Shown one piece after another: positions 34,128 through 46,030 of a DNA stretch of 64,000 nt. The notes under the pieces are model-generated. The model did not search any database, was not told the DNA's origin, and saw only the letters and a program-made list of their open reading frames with translations. Both the position numbers and the translations under genes were made by a program. Source of the stretch: Mortierella alpina (lineage: Eukaryota > Mortierellomycota > Mortierellomycetes > Mortierellales > Mortierellaceae); assembly GCA_029449245.1 (NCBI GenBank), contig JANATF010000003.1:248001-312000 (forward strand), written 5' to 3'. Numbering within the stretch: position 1 is the first letter of the stretch; each line of letters opens with the position of its first letter.

Positions 34128-35697
34128 ATGTTTTGTACACATTTCCACAGTACCTTGTCTCGTGTGAGTCTCCTACTCGTCCTAGTCTTGGCCACGGGCA
34201 CCTATGGGACGAATTCAAATGTGAGAATGGCGCTTGTCCTCCAGGGTGGGCCTGACGGGACTAAAGAAGGTACACAGAACGCGCTTGCGCTGCAGGGTGC
34301 CAAGGAGGCCTGTGTGTCGAACTTGCCGACGGATCAAGGCTACAAGTACAGTGCCTGCACGCTGAACACGCTCACACCCGCCTCTGAGACACAGGGCGCC
34401 TATTCAGGGTTGATCCCTTCCAAGGCCTCCGAGAATGACTTTTTGATGGCGTTGGGCTACTTCCCTGCCAAGGCAATTCAGACAGCCGCGAATGCGAACG
34501 GGAACAAACTGTTTGCGATTGTGGACTTTGAGTTTACGCCGCCTGTGGGGAACATTGTTAGTGTCATGTATTCAGAGGATCAGATTGGGTATCTGGCAGG
34601 ATTGCTTGCGGGAGAGGTGGCCAAGTCGCGTGGAGGCAAAGTTGCAGGTGAGGAGACCTAATGAAAGAAATGCGCCGATGGATGATCCATCAGTGTGTGG
34701 AATATATTTATATATATCTCCCTCTCACACATGCACCTAGTTATCGGAGGCGTGGACCAACCCAGCGTGCGAAGGCAGGTGAACGGGTTCGGCAGTGGTG
34801 TCAAGGTTTCGTGCGAGACATGCAAGGCTTATGGGCTGTACGCTGGCACGTTTGACGCAGATCCCAAGCTCTCGTCCAAGGCCATTGACCTGCTCAAGGA
34901 GCGCAAGGTCTCCGTGGTGTTTAACGCGGCCTCGATCTTTGGTACGTCGACGCTCAAGAATCTCACGACGCAGGAGGGTGTCTATGGGATCGGGTCTGGT
35001 TCGGACGAATGGATTACCAATTGGGCTTATGGGTCCGTCCCGGGGAGCGAGCACATTTTGACCTCGATCCAGACAGATTACACGGTCTTGGTCCGATCGG
35101 TGATGGGGTCGGTGCTGAGGGCCAATCTGACGGGCGGATCGACCATTTTCTTTGGAGTGAACTCGGATCCTGCACAGAGTGCGATCAAGCTGGCGCCCGT
35201 GCATGAGGCTGGTGGAGTGTTCACGTCTGCGCTGCAGGGCAAGATGCAAGGGTACATTGCTGATATGACCAAGGGCAAGCTCAAGACAGGGGTGGATCAC
35301 AAGAGCGGTGACAGTCGCAGCAGCGGTGCATGTGAGTCGTTTTTTTACTTTTTTTTTGTTTGTTTTGCTGCAAGGATCGACCCTCACCCCCTTTTCAATC
35401 TCACGCTGGATCCTCGTTATCTATGCCATCCTCATGCGGCAGGTCGAAGATCTAATGCTTCCTTTCGTCCTCTTACCTCTAGCATCCACCAGTGTTGAGC
35501 TGCTGTCTCTTGCAAGCGATGGATCCAATTCGAGCAGCCGCAACACGGACGACAGCGGCGGCGGCTCTCATGAGGGTGCTTCCTCGCGTGCCTCCCAGGC
35601 CTCGTTTGCTCCTTATGTCCTTGATGAGCAGAAGCTTGCCAGGGTTGCTGTCACGGTTCTGGGGGTGCACATCGTCCTGCTGATCAGTGGACTATGA
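34128..35697 (+). CDS. BMP/PnrA-family (bacterial basic membrane protein) periplasmic-type binding protein, probably GPI-anchored
   Basis: Exons 34128-34647, 34741-35331, 35483-35697 give 441 residues. In bacteria this family (PnrA, Med, BmpA) comprises nucleoside-binding lipoproteins of ABC importers. Landmarks here: a signal peptide (about 1-27, LLLVLVLATG); MALVLQGGPDGTKEGTQNALALQGAKEA (the family GGxxDxxxN pattern); KLFAIVDFEF; MYSEDQIGYLAGLLAGEVAKS (family F.eeqAaYLaG.laa); IGGVDQPSV...FGSGVK; VFNAASIFG; GIGSGSDEW; VLRSVMG-like VLVRSVMGSVL. After the domain comes a Ser/Thr/Gly linker and a terminal 19-residue hydrophobic tail (VAVTVLGVHIVLLISGL), which fits a GPI signal. It has introns and host-like codon use, so it is a settled fungal gene. 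Ligand binding is inferred; no ABC permease is present here. Confidence 0.85.
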
Positions 35698-37869
35698 AAA
35701 AAAAAGAAAGCCGAGACTTTTTTCAGGAACGCCATAGCCACGCGAGAGAAGATTTCACTCAGAACAGTAAAAAAAAAAAGTTCCTCCCAAGAAAAAAAAA
35801 CCAACTGCCACAGCAGAGACAGACGACGCAAAGCAACCGCACTGGCGGTATGAAGCACCAGAAAGGTCATCAAGAGTCAAGACCCGCACACATTTGCCTA
35901 GTCTCTCGGTTCATTTCTGACGAAGTACTGTACTAAACAATCTCTTTGTAAAAAACAAAAGCAGGAGGTCGACTAACGGCATGGCATGGCATGAGAGCAT
36001 CTTGTTATGAAGGGGTGGGTATTCACAAGCATAAACGTGGCCTCCGAGATGGGATATTAAAAAAATAACGCATCAGGATTGCATAATGCATGGGCGTTTT
36101 TTCGTCTACCCGCATTTCATTTCAGAACCAGGAGGGGGTTGTTGAACCAATGCTCTGCTGCTTGATCTCGTTGCTAGGTTAGGCATTCCCCCCTCGTCCT
36201 CCCTTCTTTTCTCCTCCACACAGCAACCCCCCGATCTGGGTCTGTTTCGTTGTAGTCCTCTGCCTTCCCCGTTTCTCTCTCCCCCCTCCGTCTTCTTGGC
36301 CGCACGACAAATACATATGACCAGTAGGCGGGATCAAAATAAAAACAACGATGCATGAGGTACATGTAGCTTATTGTAAAAAAGCGGCCAGAAAGGCGCT
36401 CTTCTAGCTTGCTCAGAAACAATACATAATAAAACGTGTCGCTGACGAGGGGGTGCCATCTGGAAGATGAAGGCAATGGCGAGGAAAGGAAGGGAAGGGC
36501 AAGGAAAGGAAAGACAATGGACCAAGCCCCCTCAATACGCAGGCACGAACCGCTATATTACAACGGTGCCAGAAGAGCTTGAGGGAGTGATATCAGGGAC
36601 AGAGGCCATAAGCATGGCGTTTTTCAGAAAGGGGAAGTTGGGGGTGTGTGTGTGTGTGGTAAGAGAGCTGCACGGCAAAGACAGCCTCCTGTCTTGCGGG
36701 GAGCTTTAGCTTCAGAACTTACCTAGGCTACCCTAGAAAAGAATAGAGATGAGGATGGAAAACTCAGTTGCGGCCACATTGTCTGAATATCTGAATCAGC
36801 AAGAGACGAGACCCAAAAAGAAAGAACAAGATGAGATCCAAAGGATAAGAGCTTGCATCTCTGGTACAAGATTCAAAAAAAAAAAACCACACTCTGGAGT
36901 GTTTTAAATTGACGCTGCTATTGCACCGTTCATGTGCATAAGAAGCAGGACGGGTTTGCCGAAAAGGTAGGAGAGGCAACTGCGACTCCAGGATGCTGGA
37001 CCCTGAGGCACAACACATCTCGATGCCTCGGATCCCAGATGGATTGCGCAAGGTTCATGGTGTTCACTTGCGCGCTTTCAGTCCGCAGGGCGGGGCAGAG
37101 TTGTTCTTGTTCTGAGGGGCCATCTCGTGTTTCGCTCAGGCAGCGAGTGACCTGAGAGATGCGGTCTGTGGCCGTTGGCTCTCGCATCGCTTGGGTTCGT
37201 GCTTTTTTTTTTTGTTAGCCCTTGTTGACTGGTGTGCTCCATCGCATTGGGCAGGTCCACGTTCTCATGAGCCACGCCCCCTTCGTGGTCTGAGGCCATG
37301 CCGCTGCTTCGCATCTGGCGAGGGCCGTCTATCCGATCGCGGGTGCATGCGATGCGCACTGCCGATAGATGAGCAGGCCGCTTGTCACCCCATGGCCTGC
37401 TGCATGCACGGCTGAGATGGTAGCGTGGTCCGCCTGCTTGTCAGCAACCACCCGCCCGCGAGCCACTCGGCCCATGTTGATGCCCCTCGCCTCTTGTGTG
37501 TTTAGCCTCCCCGCCCCTTATTCTGCTTGCGTACCTTTGCCTTTGTGTGTTGTGTGTTGTATGTTGTGTGTGTTGTGTTTAGCTTTTCGTGTGGGCGACC
37601 AAGTGGTCCTTTGTTTGCCGTCTCTCTCTTTCTTCTCTCCCTTTCCTCCTCCTCCTCCTCCTCCTTCGTCGTCGTCGTCCTTCTTCGTCTTCTCACACAC
37701 ACTCTCTCACCACCTTTTCTTCTCTCCTTCCCATTGCCATCCCTTCTCCCTCTCTCTCTCTCCCCCTCCGTCGTCGTCCTTCACATTCCTCGCCAGCCCA
37801 TGCTCACCGCCCTCGCCTGATCCCTCTGCTCTTGTTTTCCTCGTCCCTGTCGTCCTGCGCTCGATCACC
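35698..37869. other. Intergenic, 2.2 kb, no gene recognised
   Basis: Holds the BMP-gene 3' end, A-runs at 35697-35806, GGAAGGAAGG purine tracts (36475-36515), a GT run at 36645-36658, and from about 37500 a long pyrimidine-rich leader with (CCT)n and (CGT)n repeats in front of the LRR gene. An ORF covers the leader in the LRR frame from 37369, but its translation is Pro/Ser/Phe noise with no domain. Confidence 0.5.
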
Positions 37870-40800
37870 ATGGGAACTGCTGTCTCGCGCGACCACGCCA
37901 AGCTGCCCTTTGGCTACACCCATGCTCGCAAGGACCATTCCTTCAACACCTCATCCGTCTCGCGCAGGCGGCTCGCCGCCCGCCTGCTCAGGACCCCCGA
38001 CACCACATCCGTCACTCCCTTCCCGATCCAGGACGGTGCTTCCTCGGTTGCATCCATCCCAGAGCTAGTCTCACTTCCTCCCATCCCCCTGAACTTCAGC
38101 CTGCACCAGCACGAACCGCCCTCGTCCTCGTCCCACCACTCCCTGCCCGCACCCCTGCCGTCGACCCCGGCGTCGTACTCCTACTCCTCCCCCGCACCGG
38201 CTGCTGCAGGACCCTCCTACCACAGCTACAGCTACGGCTATGGCTATGACCACGGACACAGTAGTGGCCTCGCTCAGTCGTCTATTTCGGTGCCTGACTC
38301 GGGCACTGGAGCCACCGCAGGAACAGTAGCCACGTCCAGTACCGTGGGTGCTGTACCTGAATCCGAATCAGGGCTGGAAACGGCCATCCGGTCCTCGCGC
38401 TCACGCAACCTCACAGGCAACTCGCTCTCGCACTCGCGATCGTTTTTGCATCCCCATTCTTACTCGCACTCACATGTCCATCACAAGGCCTCCTTGACAG
38501 CAGCAGGTGATCACACTTATGGTCACAATAGCAACTATCATAACAACCCTGGCCAGTCTTCGTCTCCCTCGGGCTCATCATTTGGATGGACAAGCACGCA
38601 CCCACACCACTCGGGCTTGACCCATCCAAACCTGGTCCAAGCCCAGGCAGCAACAGCAAGCACAGCAGCGTCGCCAGTAACGCTAGCCAATAGCCCTCCT
38701 ACAGCGCTGAACGGACAGTCATCCTCGACCCGGTATGAGCAAGAGGCTTACGGTTCGATCCAGAAGCAGAGACAATCTCAGCCCTTCCGCTCTCAAGAAG
38801 AGCAGAACCATGACATGGACATTATATCTGCCCTGGGCATAGCCGATCGCCCGTTCCAGGGCTCCTATGACTTTTTCACCACTACGCCCTCGCCTCCTCG
38901 TTCGTCCAGCCTCCAGCAACAGCACCCACCGCTTCAGGCACAGACGCAGTCGCAGCAATACTACCTACATTCCGCCACCTTGAGCAAGCGAGACTCGATG
39001 GCCCTGCTCCTCGCCAGCAGCTCACGAATGGTTGGACAGGAGGATTATGAAACGCGCACGAGCATCTGCGCTGTCGCCTCGGAGGACCAAGGGCGGCACA
39101 GGAGAGCCTTGTCGTACGAGCTCAACGATTACGATTACGTAGACATGGAGGACGAAGGAGCTCTCAAGCTCGAAGCCGACTCGATCCTGGACGAGGATCT
39201 GGAAAACCTTAGCCCGATCCCGTTTTCGGATCTGCCCAGTCTCACCAACATTGGCCTGTGTTCGCATGGGATCGTAAAGCTGTCGTCCAACATTCGCCTC
39301 TTGGCGTCTGCGACCTGCGTGCAAATGTAAGCAAGCGCTCCTATTCCTGTCTTACTCCCCCCTCCCCGCCCAATGCCCCTTTTTTTACCCTTTTTTTTGT
39401 CATTCATGAGCGTGCTATGCTGTTCCTTTTCCATGCAAGGCGTAGGGGTCCAGAACGCAGCGATGATGGTCAGGCACAGAGTTAGAGCGCTAACTTTGTC
39501 TATTTTCTTATTCAATTTTATGTTAATTTGCCAAATGTCCGCCCTTGAACCAATTGGACCCGCTGGAATGCAATACATTTTCGTATCACTCCTGGACACC
39601 CATCAAACCCGATCTGAACGACCATCTGCGATCCGCCTTCTCGCCGCACACAACAACAGTTGCTGCAACGAACTCAGCAGGATCCCAGTCGAAATCGGAT
39701 TCCTCCGCAACCTGACACTTTTAGACCTGTCCAAAAACAGCCTGACGTGCCTGCCCGATACCATCAAATACCTTACCAAACTCGTGGACCTGAAGCTGTC
39801 GTTCAACCAGCTCGAGACCATCCCAGCGGGCATTGGAGGTCTGACCAAGCTGGCGGCCTTGTCTCTGGACAACAACCGACTAGAGTCAATCCCTCCGCAG
39901 ATTGGCCTGATCAAAGGACTCGTCAACCTGGATCTGTCCGACAACCCTATCACCGTCCTGCCTGCAGAGGTGGGCAAGCTACAGTTCCTGAGACGCCTCA
40001 AACTGGACCGCTGTCCTCTAGTGGAAGAGTTTGTTCACTCGCCATTGCACTCCCCACCCACACTGCTGGAACTGGCTGCCAGAGTGATTGTCCGACACGA
40101 TGTGTCCGTGCCTTCCATGATCTCGCCGCATTTGAAGTCGTACCTTAAGAGCGCGCGCAAGTGCACATTCTGTGAAGGACCTTATTTTGAAGCATCGGTC
40201 AAGCGTGGCAAGATGATTGAAAAGAACGATATCTTCATTCCGCTCGAGTACACACTCTGCCAGCCGCATTGGAACACTGAACTGGAAAGGGTCAAGTTGC
40301 TCTTCTGCCAGCGACCCATCACAGCGCCACCACTCAAAACGTCTGCTACGTCTGGAGCGCAACCGCAACGCCCTGCAGGAGGAGGGGGAGGACAGACCTC
40401 GACCAAAAAACAGCAACCGAAATCGGCCTCTGCAACGACGACAGCATCGTTATCATCGCCAGCTTCTGGATCAGAGGCACTGGCAACAGCGGAGCCCGGT
40501 TTGCTAGCAGCACCTTCTATGGATAACCAACTTCTCCCCGCGGTTCGTCTGCGCAGAGCAAAGAATGCCCAGGAGGGAGGCGAAAGAGAGCGCCCACTGT
40601 CCATGTTTGGAAGCCGCTTATCGACGCTTCTGAAGCTGAAGGGAGAGCGACGAGAGAGACCCGCCTCGACGTTTATGACGACTACGACATCGCCTCTATC
40701 TGCTACTGCTGCACCTTCCTCTCCAGGACCACCCGCCAGCCCCTCCTCCTCAACGACAGTATCAGCCGCTGTGGATAGCACACGGCCGAGAGTTACACGT

Positions 40801-40929
40801 TCAGCGACGAGTGCATTTTTGAAGCGGGCAGGACGCAAGATGGCGCGACCGCTTTCATTGGGATCGGCGCTAGATGGGCCCGAGTTGTTGAACATTATAC
40901 CAGCCACTTCGCCACATGCGCTTTCTTGA
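37870..40929 (+). CDS. N-myristoylated-type leucine-rich-repeat protein with C-terminal Cys module
   Basis: Exons 37870-39326 and 39660-40929 give 908 residues. It begins MGTAVSRDH, a plausible N-myristoylation site. Residues about 20-460 are low complexity (Ser, Pro, His, Tyr, Gln). Leucine-rich repeats follow (about 465-620): LCSHGIVKLSSNIRLL, LSRIPVEIGFLRNLTLLDLSKNSL and three more of the LxxLxLxxNxLxxIPxxI type. After the LRRs is a helix, then a Cys module: C654xxC657 (KCTFCEGPYFE) and later IPLEYTLC with C686. The tail is Ser/Thr/Ala/Pro-rich. The start was chosen because the upstream frame is pyrimidine-leader sequence and CACCATGGG is a good context. LRRs of this Shoc2-like type bind proteins; no catalytic domain is seen. 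The second LRR gene in the window shares the layout. Confidence 0.82.
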
Positions 40930-41573
40930 AAGTGCGCTTGGCATGAAAAAGGAACACTAGATTTTTTTTTTTTACTATACCCGCACCACCTCCATTTTTG
41001 ATTCCCGCGACTCTTACACATTATCCATCCCCACCATTTTGACCTTCATCAGCGCAAGGAGAAAAAAAAAGAAAGAACACATCCTGTACATATACCGCCG
41101 TTCCCTCATTCATCTTGCAAGCAGGCGAGTTGAAGGGAGGGAAAAAAACAAAAGTGATATCCAATAAAAAAGTTTTCTTGACGTTTTCGTTTGTTTCCTC
41201 ACTGTTGGTTGCTCTTTTCGTTAATCATTTCTTGCCGGCGATCCTCTCGCTGTCGATGTTGATGTTGATGTGGACAAGGTTGTTGTCGTCGTCTTCATTC
41301 GCCAGTGAACTTGATCCGTGCTTGTTCCATACCTTATTTGACGCGCGTGCATTTGTGCGCACGAGCTTGACTCCACGCACGCACGCACGCACGCACGCCC
41401 ACGCTCCATTCATATATACTCTCGAGTGCCAGATAGCGGCAGTTGTAGCCAAAGTCCTCTGCCCTCGGTGAAACGGAGTAGCGTGACCTTTTTTTTTCTC
41501 TCCAACCGCGCTTGCAGTGTCGACAAGGTTCAGCCTTCAATGCTGTGTGCCTTGACCATCCACCATCGCTGCC
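40930..41573. promoter_or_regulatory. Intergenic: LRR 3' UTR and GPI inositol-deacylase promoter
   Basis: 644 bp without a credible ORF. It contains T- and A-runs (40962-40973, 41061-41070) and an (ACGC)n microsatellite at 41374-41398 upstream of the next gene. Confidence 0.5.
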
Positions 41574-44500
41574 ATGGCAGGACCCCATTCGAACCAGCCA
41601 GACACTGATCCACACTCAGGAACATCTTCATCAGCTACACGTCGTCGGGATGATCTTCCACCGCCAAACCACCACAGTGAAAGCCCAATGCAACCTGAAT
41701 TCCGCAGGTGGTCGCTCGGCTGCATCGCGCCCATAGTCGCCGTCTTGGCCCTCTCGTGTCTGATCCTGGGAAGCGTCCTTCACTCGAGCTTCCACCATCA
41801 AATCGACCCCAAGGGCTGTATGATGACCTACATGCAGCCGTCGTATTTTCGGATCCTCGGGTTTGACCAGGACAAAACCCGACTGGCTGGCAAATATGGA
41901 CTCTTGTTATACAGGGACCAGTTCGACGATCGACGCTTTCTTGACTCGAACGTCTTGGTCCAAACTGGCGAAAGCGACTGGACGGTAGATCCGTCTGCCA
42001 AGGTAAGCCTAATAGGATGTGTGCGCTGTAATCATTGTGATCCAGCAAATAGTAACGACAGGCTTTTGTCAACCAATAGTTGCGCCCAAGCGGCGTGCCT
42101 GTCCTGTTTGTGCCTGGAAATGCCGGTAGTGCAAAGCAGGTACGCTCGATGGCGAAGGAGGCATCGAGATACTTTTACGAGACCATGCCTTCGGAGCAAG
42201 GGGACCGACGTCTGGGATCAAAAGCACTGGATTTCTTTACAGGTATGCTCTTTATGACCAGTGCGATAGACCTTCAAACACACATACAAAAAAAAACTCA
42301 CTCTCATTGCTCTTCTCTCTGTGATGCTCCTTGAGTTGTCTAGTTGATTTCAATGAAGAGTTTTCGGCGTTTCATGGACAGCTTATCCTTGACCAAGCTC
42401 AGTATGTCAACGAAGCGATTGCCTACATCCTCTCCTTATACGACGCTGACGAGCCTGGTTTCGTCGCACCAAGATCAGTTCTACTAGTCGGTCACAGTAT
42501 GGGCGGCATTGTATCGCGGACTATATTCACAATGGATAATTACGTAGCGGGATCTGTCAACACGATCTTGACAGTGGCGACACCGCATATGATCCCGCCC
42601 ATCGCACTCGACCGCGATATCACAACGATTTACGACCGCATCGAGATGTTCTGGAGAGACGGTTATACATCACCTCATTCAGCACTCGCGAATGTAACGC
42701 TCGTGTCGATCATGGGAGGAAATCTGGACATCACCGTCAACAGCGACACTGGAAATATCCACCATATTGTTCCGCAGAGCCATGGATTCTCGGTCTTCAC
42801 CTCCACTATACCTCATGCTTGGGTCGGTTCTGATCATCTATCGATTCTGTGGTGTAATCAGGTCGTCACAGCCATCGGGAAAGCACTCGTGGATATCGTC
42901 GACTCTAGATTTCCAGAGCAGGTTAAACCTCTGGGTCAGCGAATGAAAATATTTCGCGGCCGCTTTCTGACGGGACTGGAGGATCATCTTCATGACAGCT
43001 TGGACTATGAGCGTAAGGGGACGCTTCAGCAGGGTATCTGATAAGGAGCTGGAAGTCGCGATACATCGTGCTAACAGGTCTCGTCTCTGCGCACTCTGTG
43101 ATCCATAGGCTTGACAAACATCTCACTAGCAGATATCCCTCATACGTTTGTGGAACCAAGCGACCTCTGGGCTTATCCTCCAGTGCAGCCACCTCCAAAC
43201 TTTGACCTGCAGTCCTTGAAAACTCACGTATTCGTCATGGAGATACCAAAGGCAAGAGAGCAAGACACGCTGTCGATCGTGACTAGCCACAATCTTGGAA
43301 AGCGCAGTCGACTGGATGTCCTCATTTGCACAGAGGTGGCTTCCAAGGTTCTCGCGTGCGAACGCGACCGACTTGGTGCGGCTCCTATTCCGGCCTCAAC
43401 AGAGACGTCGGCTATGCCCTTGTTCACGGGAGAGTACTTTACGAACCGTGAATTTCGTTTCGTTTCCAAGAGACTGGGAGCACTGGCAGGGTCCCAGTTC
43501 CTGGTCATTGTGGATCGCGGGGCGACTTTTATGGATCCTGGGTTCTTGGTTAGGCAGTTCATGAACGAGGATGCGTCTATTGTCACTGTCGAAACGACCA
43601 CTATGGGTGAGCTTAGCGAATGGTCTCGTGCGTGGAGTGTAACTGCTGCACTTGAGGTTAGGAGACTAAACTGGCTTTCTTTGCTCCATGCAGGTCTTTT
43701 GTTGAATGGGTTCAAGAGTCGATTCCCGGAAACACCATCCCTTGTTTCGACTCTTAGGCTACCCAACTTGGATGCAAGTTTGCTTGCGTACAATCTCAAG
43801 ATTGACAGACCTGGGTGTCAAGGTATTCTGCTCGAGTCACCATTCTGTATTCTGTGGGCAGTTGGTTAGCATTACGACTATCAGCAATACTAAGGTTTTT
43901 GTCGGTCATTTTTGTAGGAGAAATGGCTCGCCAATTTGCTCCAATGATGAAGCAGTCTAGCTGGTCCATGCATGAGGACAAGTACTCAGTCAACATTGCG
44001 GGACGAGCTGCAGGAGTGGACATTAACTTCCACGGTGACCTACCCTACTTTGACAAAATCCAGCTTGGGGGCAATCGGGGAGTCGAACTGCGTTTCTGGA
44101 TGGATCCAACTTGTCGAGAGCCGTTGCAGTTGACTCTGCAGGTCGACAAGTATGGTAGTCTCGGCAAGGTGGTGATCCGATACAGGATGGTGGTTCTTGT
44201 TTTCGCGTTCGTGGTCATCGTGTTGGTGCTCCGAGCACAGTTCAAGGACTGGGCTCGGTACAACATCTACCAGTCGTTTGAATCGACCTTATCGAGATTG
44301 GTTGGATCCACGTTTTGGAAGTTTTCAGTTCTTCTTGGTCTGCTCTCTGCTCTGCAAACATTGACGAGCAAGAGCGCGATAGATCTACACAGTGCTGAGT
44401 ACATGAGAAATATCAGTCACGTGGATGGAGCGGGTGTGTCAGGAAGGCTCTTGAGCGGGTTCTTCAAGAGCAGGCCTTGGCTATCAGGCCCTTGGCTGGA

Positions 44501-45466
44501 AGACGCGTTACTGGGTGGTAATGACGCGTTCTTTTGGTTTCTGGCCCCTGTTTTCTTTCAGGTAGCCATTGGGATCGTCGCACTCGTGTGGATGATCCTG
44601 CAGTGCATCGTCATGCTTCTGGCAGCTCTTTACAAGCGGTTCAGGGCACCGAATACTTCAACACAAAGGTAGGAATCACATTCTTGCCATGAGGATGTTG
44701 CGTGGAAATGTGAAAAGTGCACCCTCATCAGAAGGTCTTACGAATTTATTAAGCAATCTCATCTGTAGTGCCAGTGTCCGCCGCCATGTCATCAGTGCAT
44801 CCATCTGGGTTGTGTTGGTTGCCACCGTGGTGCCCTACCAGTTTGCATTCGCAGCCGCAGTTCTCGTCCTGATTTCATGTAGTGCGCGCGCGCTCGCCGT
44901 AGCTCAACGGGCAGTAAGTTCAAACATGGTCTCTAATCCTCTTGAAGCTCTATCTTACTTTGAAAGCCGCAAACTGACATTGGATGCTCTTGTCTCGAAA
45001 ACACATCAAGCCTGCAGATAGCGCTCAGGCTGCTTGGAGCGCGTACCATGTCACGATGTCCCTGGTTGTCATGTACTTCTTTCTACTGCCTTTCTGCGTG
45101 CCGGCGCTGATGGTCTGGATCAGGAACTTTGCTGGGGGCTGGTTTGTATCGTTCGAGACGGACCACCGTGTCCTCTACGTAGCGCCATTTATTGCCCTTG
45201 TGGAGGGCGTCTCCACAGGAGTCCTGCCCATGAGCTCCAGGATGTCAAGGATGAGGTCCGTATACTCCAAGGTCACAGTGGCGATCCTCAATACCATGCT
45301 GGTGTGCCTCTTGCTGTTTGGGGTGCGGTACAGCTGGCAGATCTACTTCATGAGCCGACTGCTGGCTGGCTGGCTGCTGGTGTGTCAACTGGCGAACACT
45401 GAGCGAGGCAGAGTGTGGGAGAGTTGGGTATGGCGGGCCTTACGGCCCGGTTGGAAGCAGGAGTGA
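41574..45466 (+). CDS. BST1: GPI inositol-deacylase (PGAP1/Bst1)
   Basis: Exons 41574-42002, 42080-42242, 42344-43012, 43109-43606, 43694-43822, 43918-44668, 44718-44913, 45011-45466 give 1,096 residues. It is an ER membrane lipase that removes the inositol acyl chain of GPI anchors so that GPI proteins can leave the ER. A cytosolic N-terminus precedes one membrane helix (about 50-70). The lumenal alpha/beta-hydrolase part has CMMTYMQPSY, GVPVLFVPGNAGSAKQVRS and the nucleophile elbow GHSMGG (Ser near residue 249), followed by VATPHMIPPIALD, then HAWVGSDHLSILWCNQ with a candidate catalytic His. The C-terminal third has several hydrophobic helices. The intron at 44669-44717 is only 49 nt. A 25-nt alternative would also fit the frame, so this junction is less certain. 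The acceptor before 45011 has a weak pyrimidine tract. Confidence 0.93.
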
Positions 45467-46030
45467 GTGCTCGCTGGATGTGCATCCTATGCAGGTTGAT
45501 GAGGTAGTTGAATATAAAAGATCATGCCCACAGTAACCGTAGGCTATTTATAAGCACCAGTGTTCGGTTCGATTGCATCCAACTGCATGCCACGCACAGT
45601 TCAAAGGGGGCGACAAGCACAGGCGTGCTTCAGACCCATGTAAAAGTAATAATGCCAGACGAGGGCATATTTCTTTCAGCCTGCACACTCTTTTTTTTTT
45701 TTCTTATAAACATCTCTTTGCATCCCATCACCTCACCTTTTTTCCATTCTGCAGCCTCATTCCACCTTGTTGCAGTCCTGCCCAGTCAACCCGCTCTCCT
45801 TTCTCTCTCTCTCTCTCTCTACCATACACACACACACACATACGCGAACACACACACACACACACACACGAACACACACGCACACACAAACGCACGAATA
45901 CTCCCGCACGACAGAGTTCAGAGTTCAGCTTCCGCAGCCCGGCCAAGCCCAAAAAGACGGTCCTCCCCGTTCGTTCCACGTTCCCTGATTGAGAGCTCTT
46001 TGTGAACAGCGCCCTTCGTGCCAGTGGACA
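45467..46030. promoter_or_regulatory. Intergenic with CT and CA microsatellites, leader of second LRR gene
   Basis: 564 bp. It contains a T-run at 45691-45702, a CT repeat at 45802-45820 and an imperfect CA repeat at 45826-45889. An open frame running into the LRR gene from 45989 starts with TTG and is leader sequence. Confidence 0.55.
45802..45889. repeat. (CT)n-(CA)n compound microsatellite
   Basis: About ten CT units, a short spacer, then CA units interrupted by TACGCGAA and CG steps. Confidence 0.95.

Noticed and set aside
37369-37869. Upstream extension of the first LRR protein
   Set aside because: The frame is open only because the leader is pyrimidine-rich; the translation is Ser/Phe/Pro/Leu repeats, and MGTAVSRDH at 37870 is a better start.
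39373-39659. Independent start of the LRR protein at 39373
   Set aside because: The 39327-39659 segment has donor GTAAGC and acceptor CAACAG, and removing it restores an unbroken LRR; it is an intron.
45826-45889. CRISPR-like or satellite array
   Set aside because: It is a simple dinucleotide repeat with no spacers; no CRISPR array or cas gene occurs in this eukaryotic window.
45989-46030. Earlier start for the second LRR protein
   Set aside because: The codon is TTG; the first ATG in frame is at 46031.
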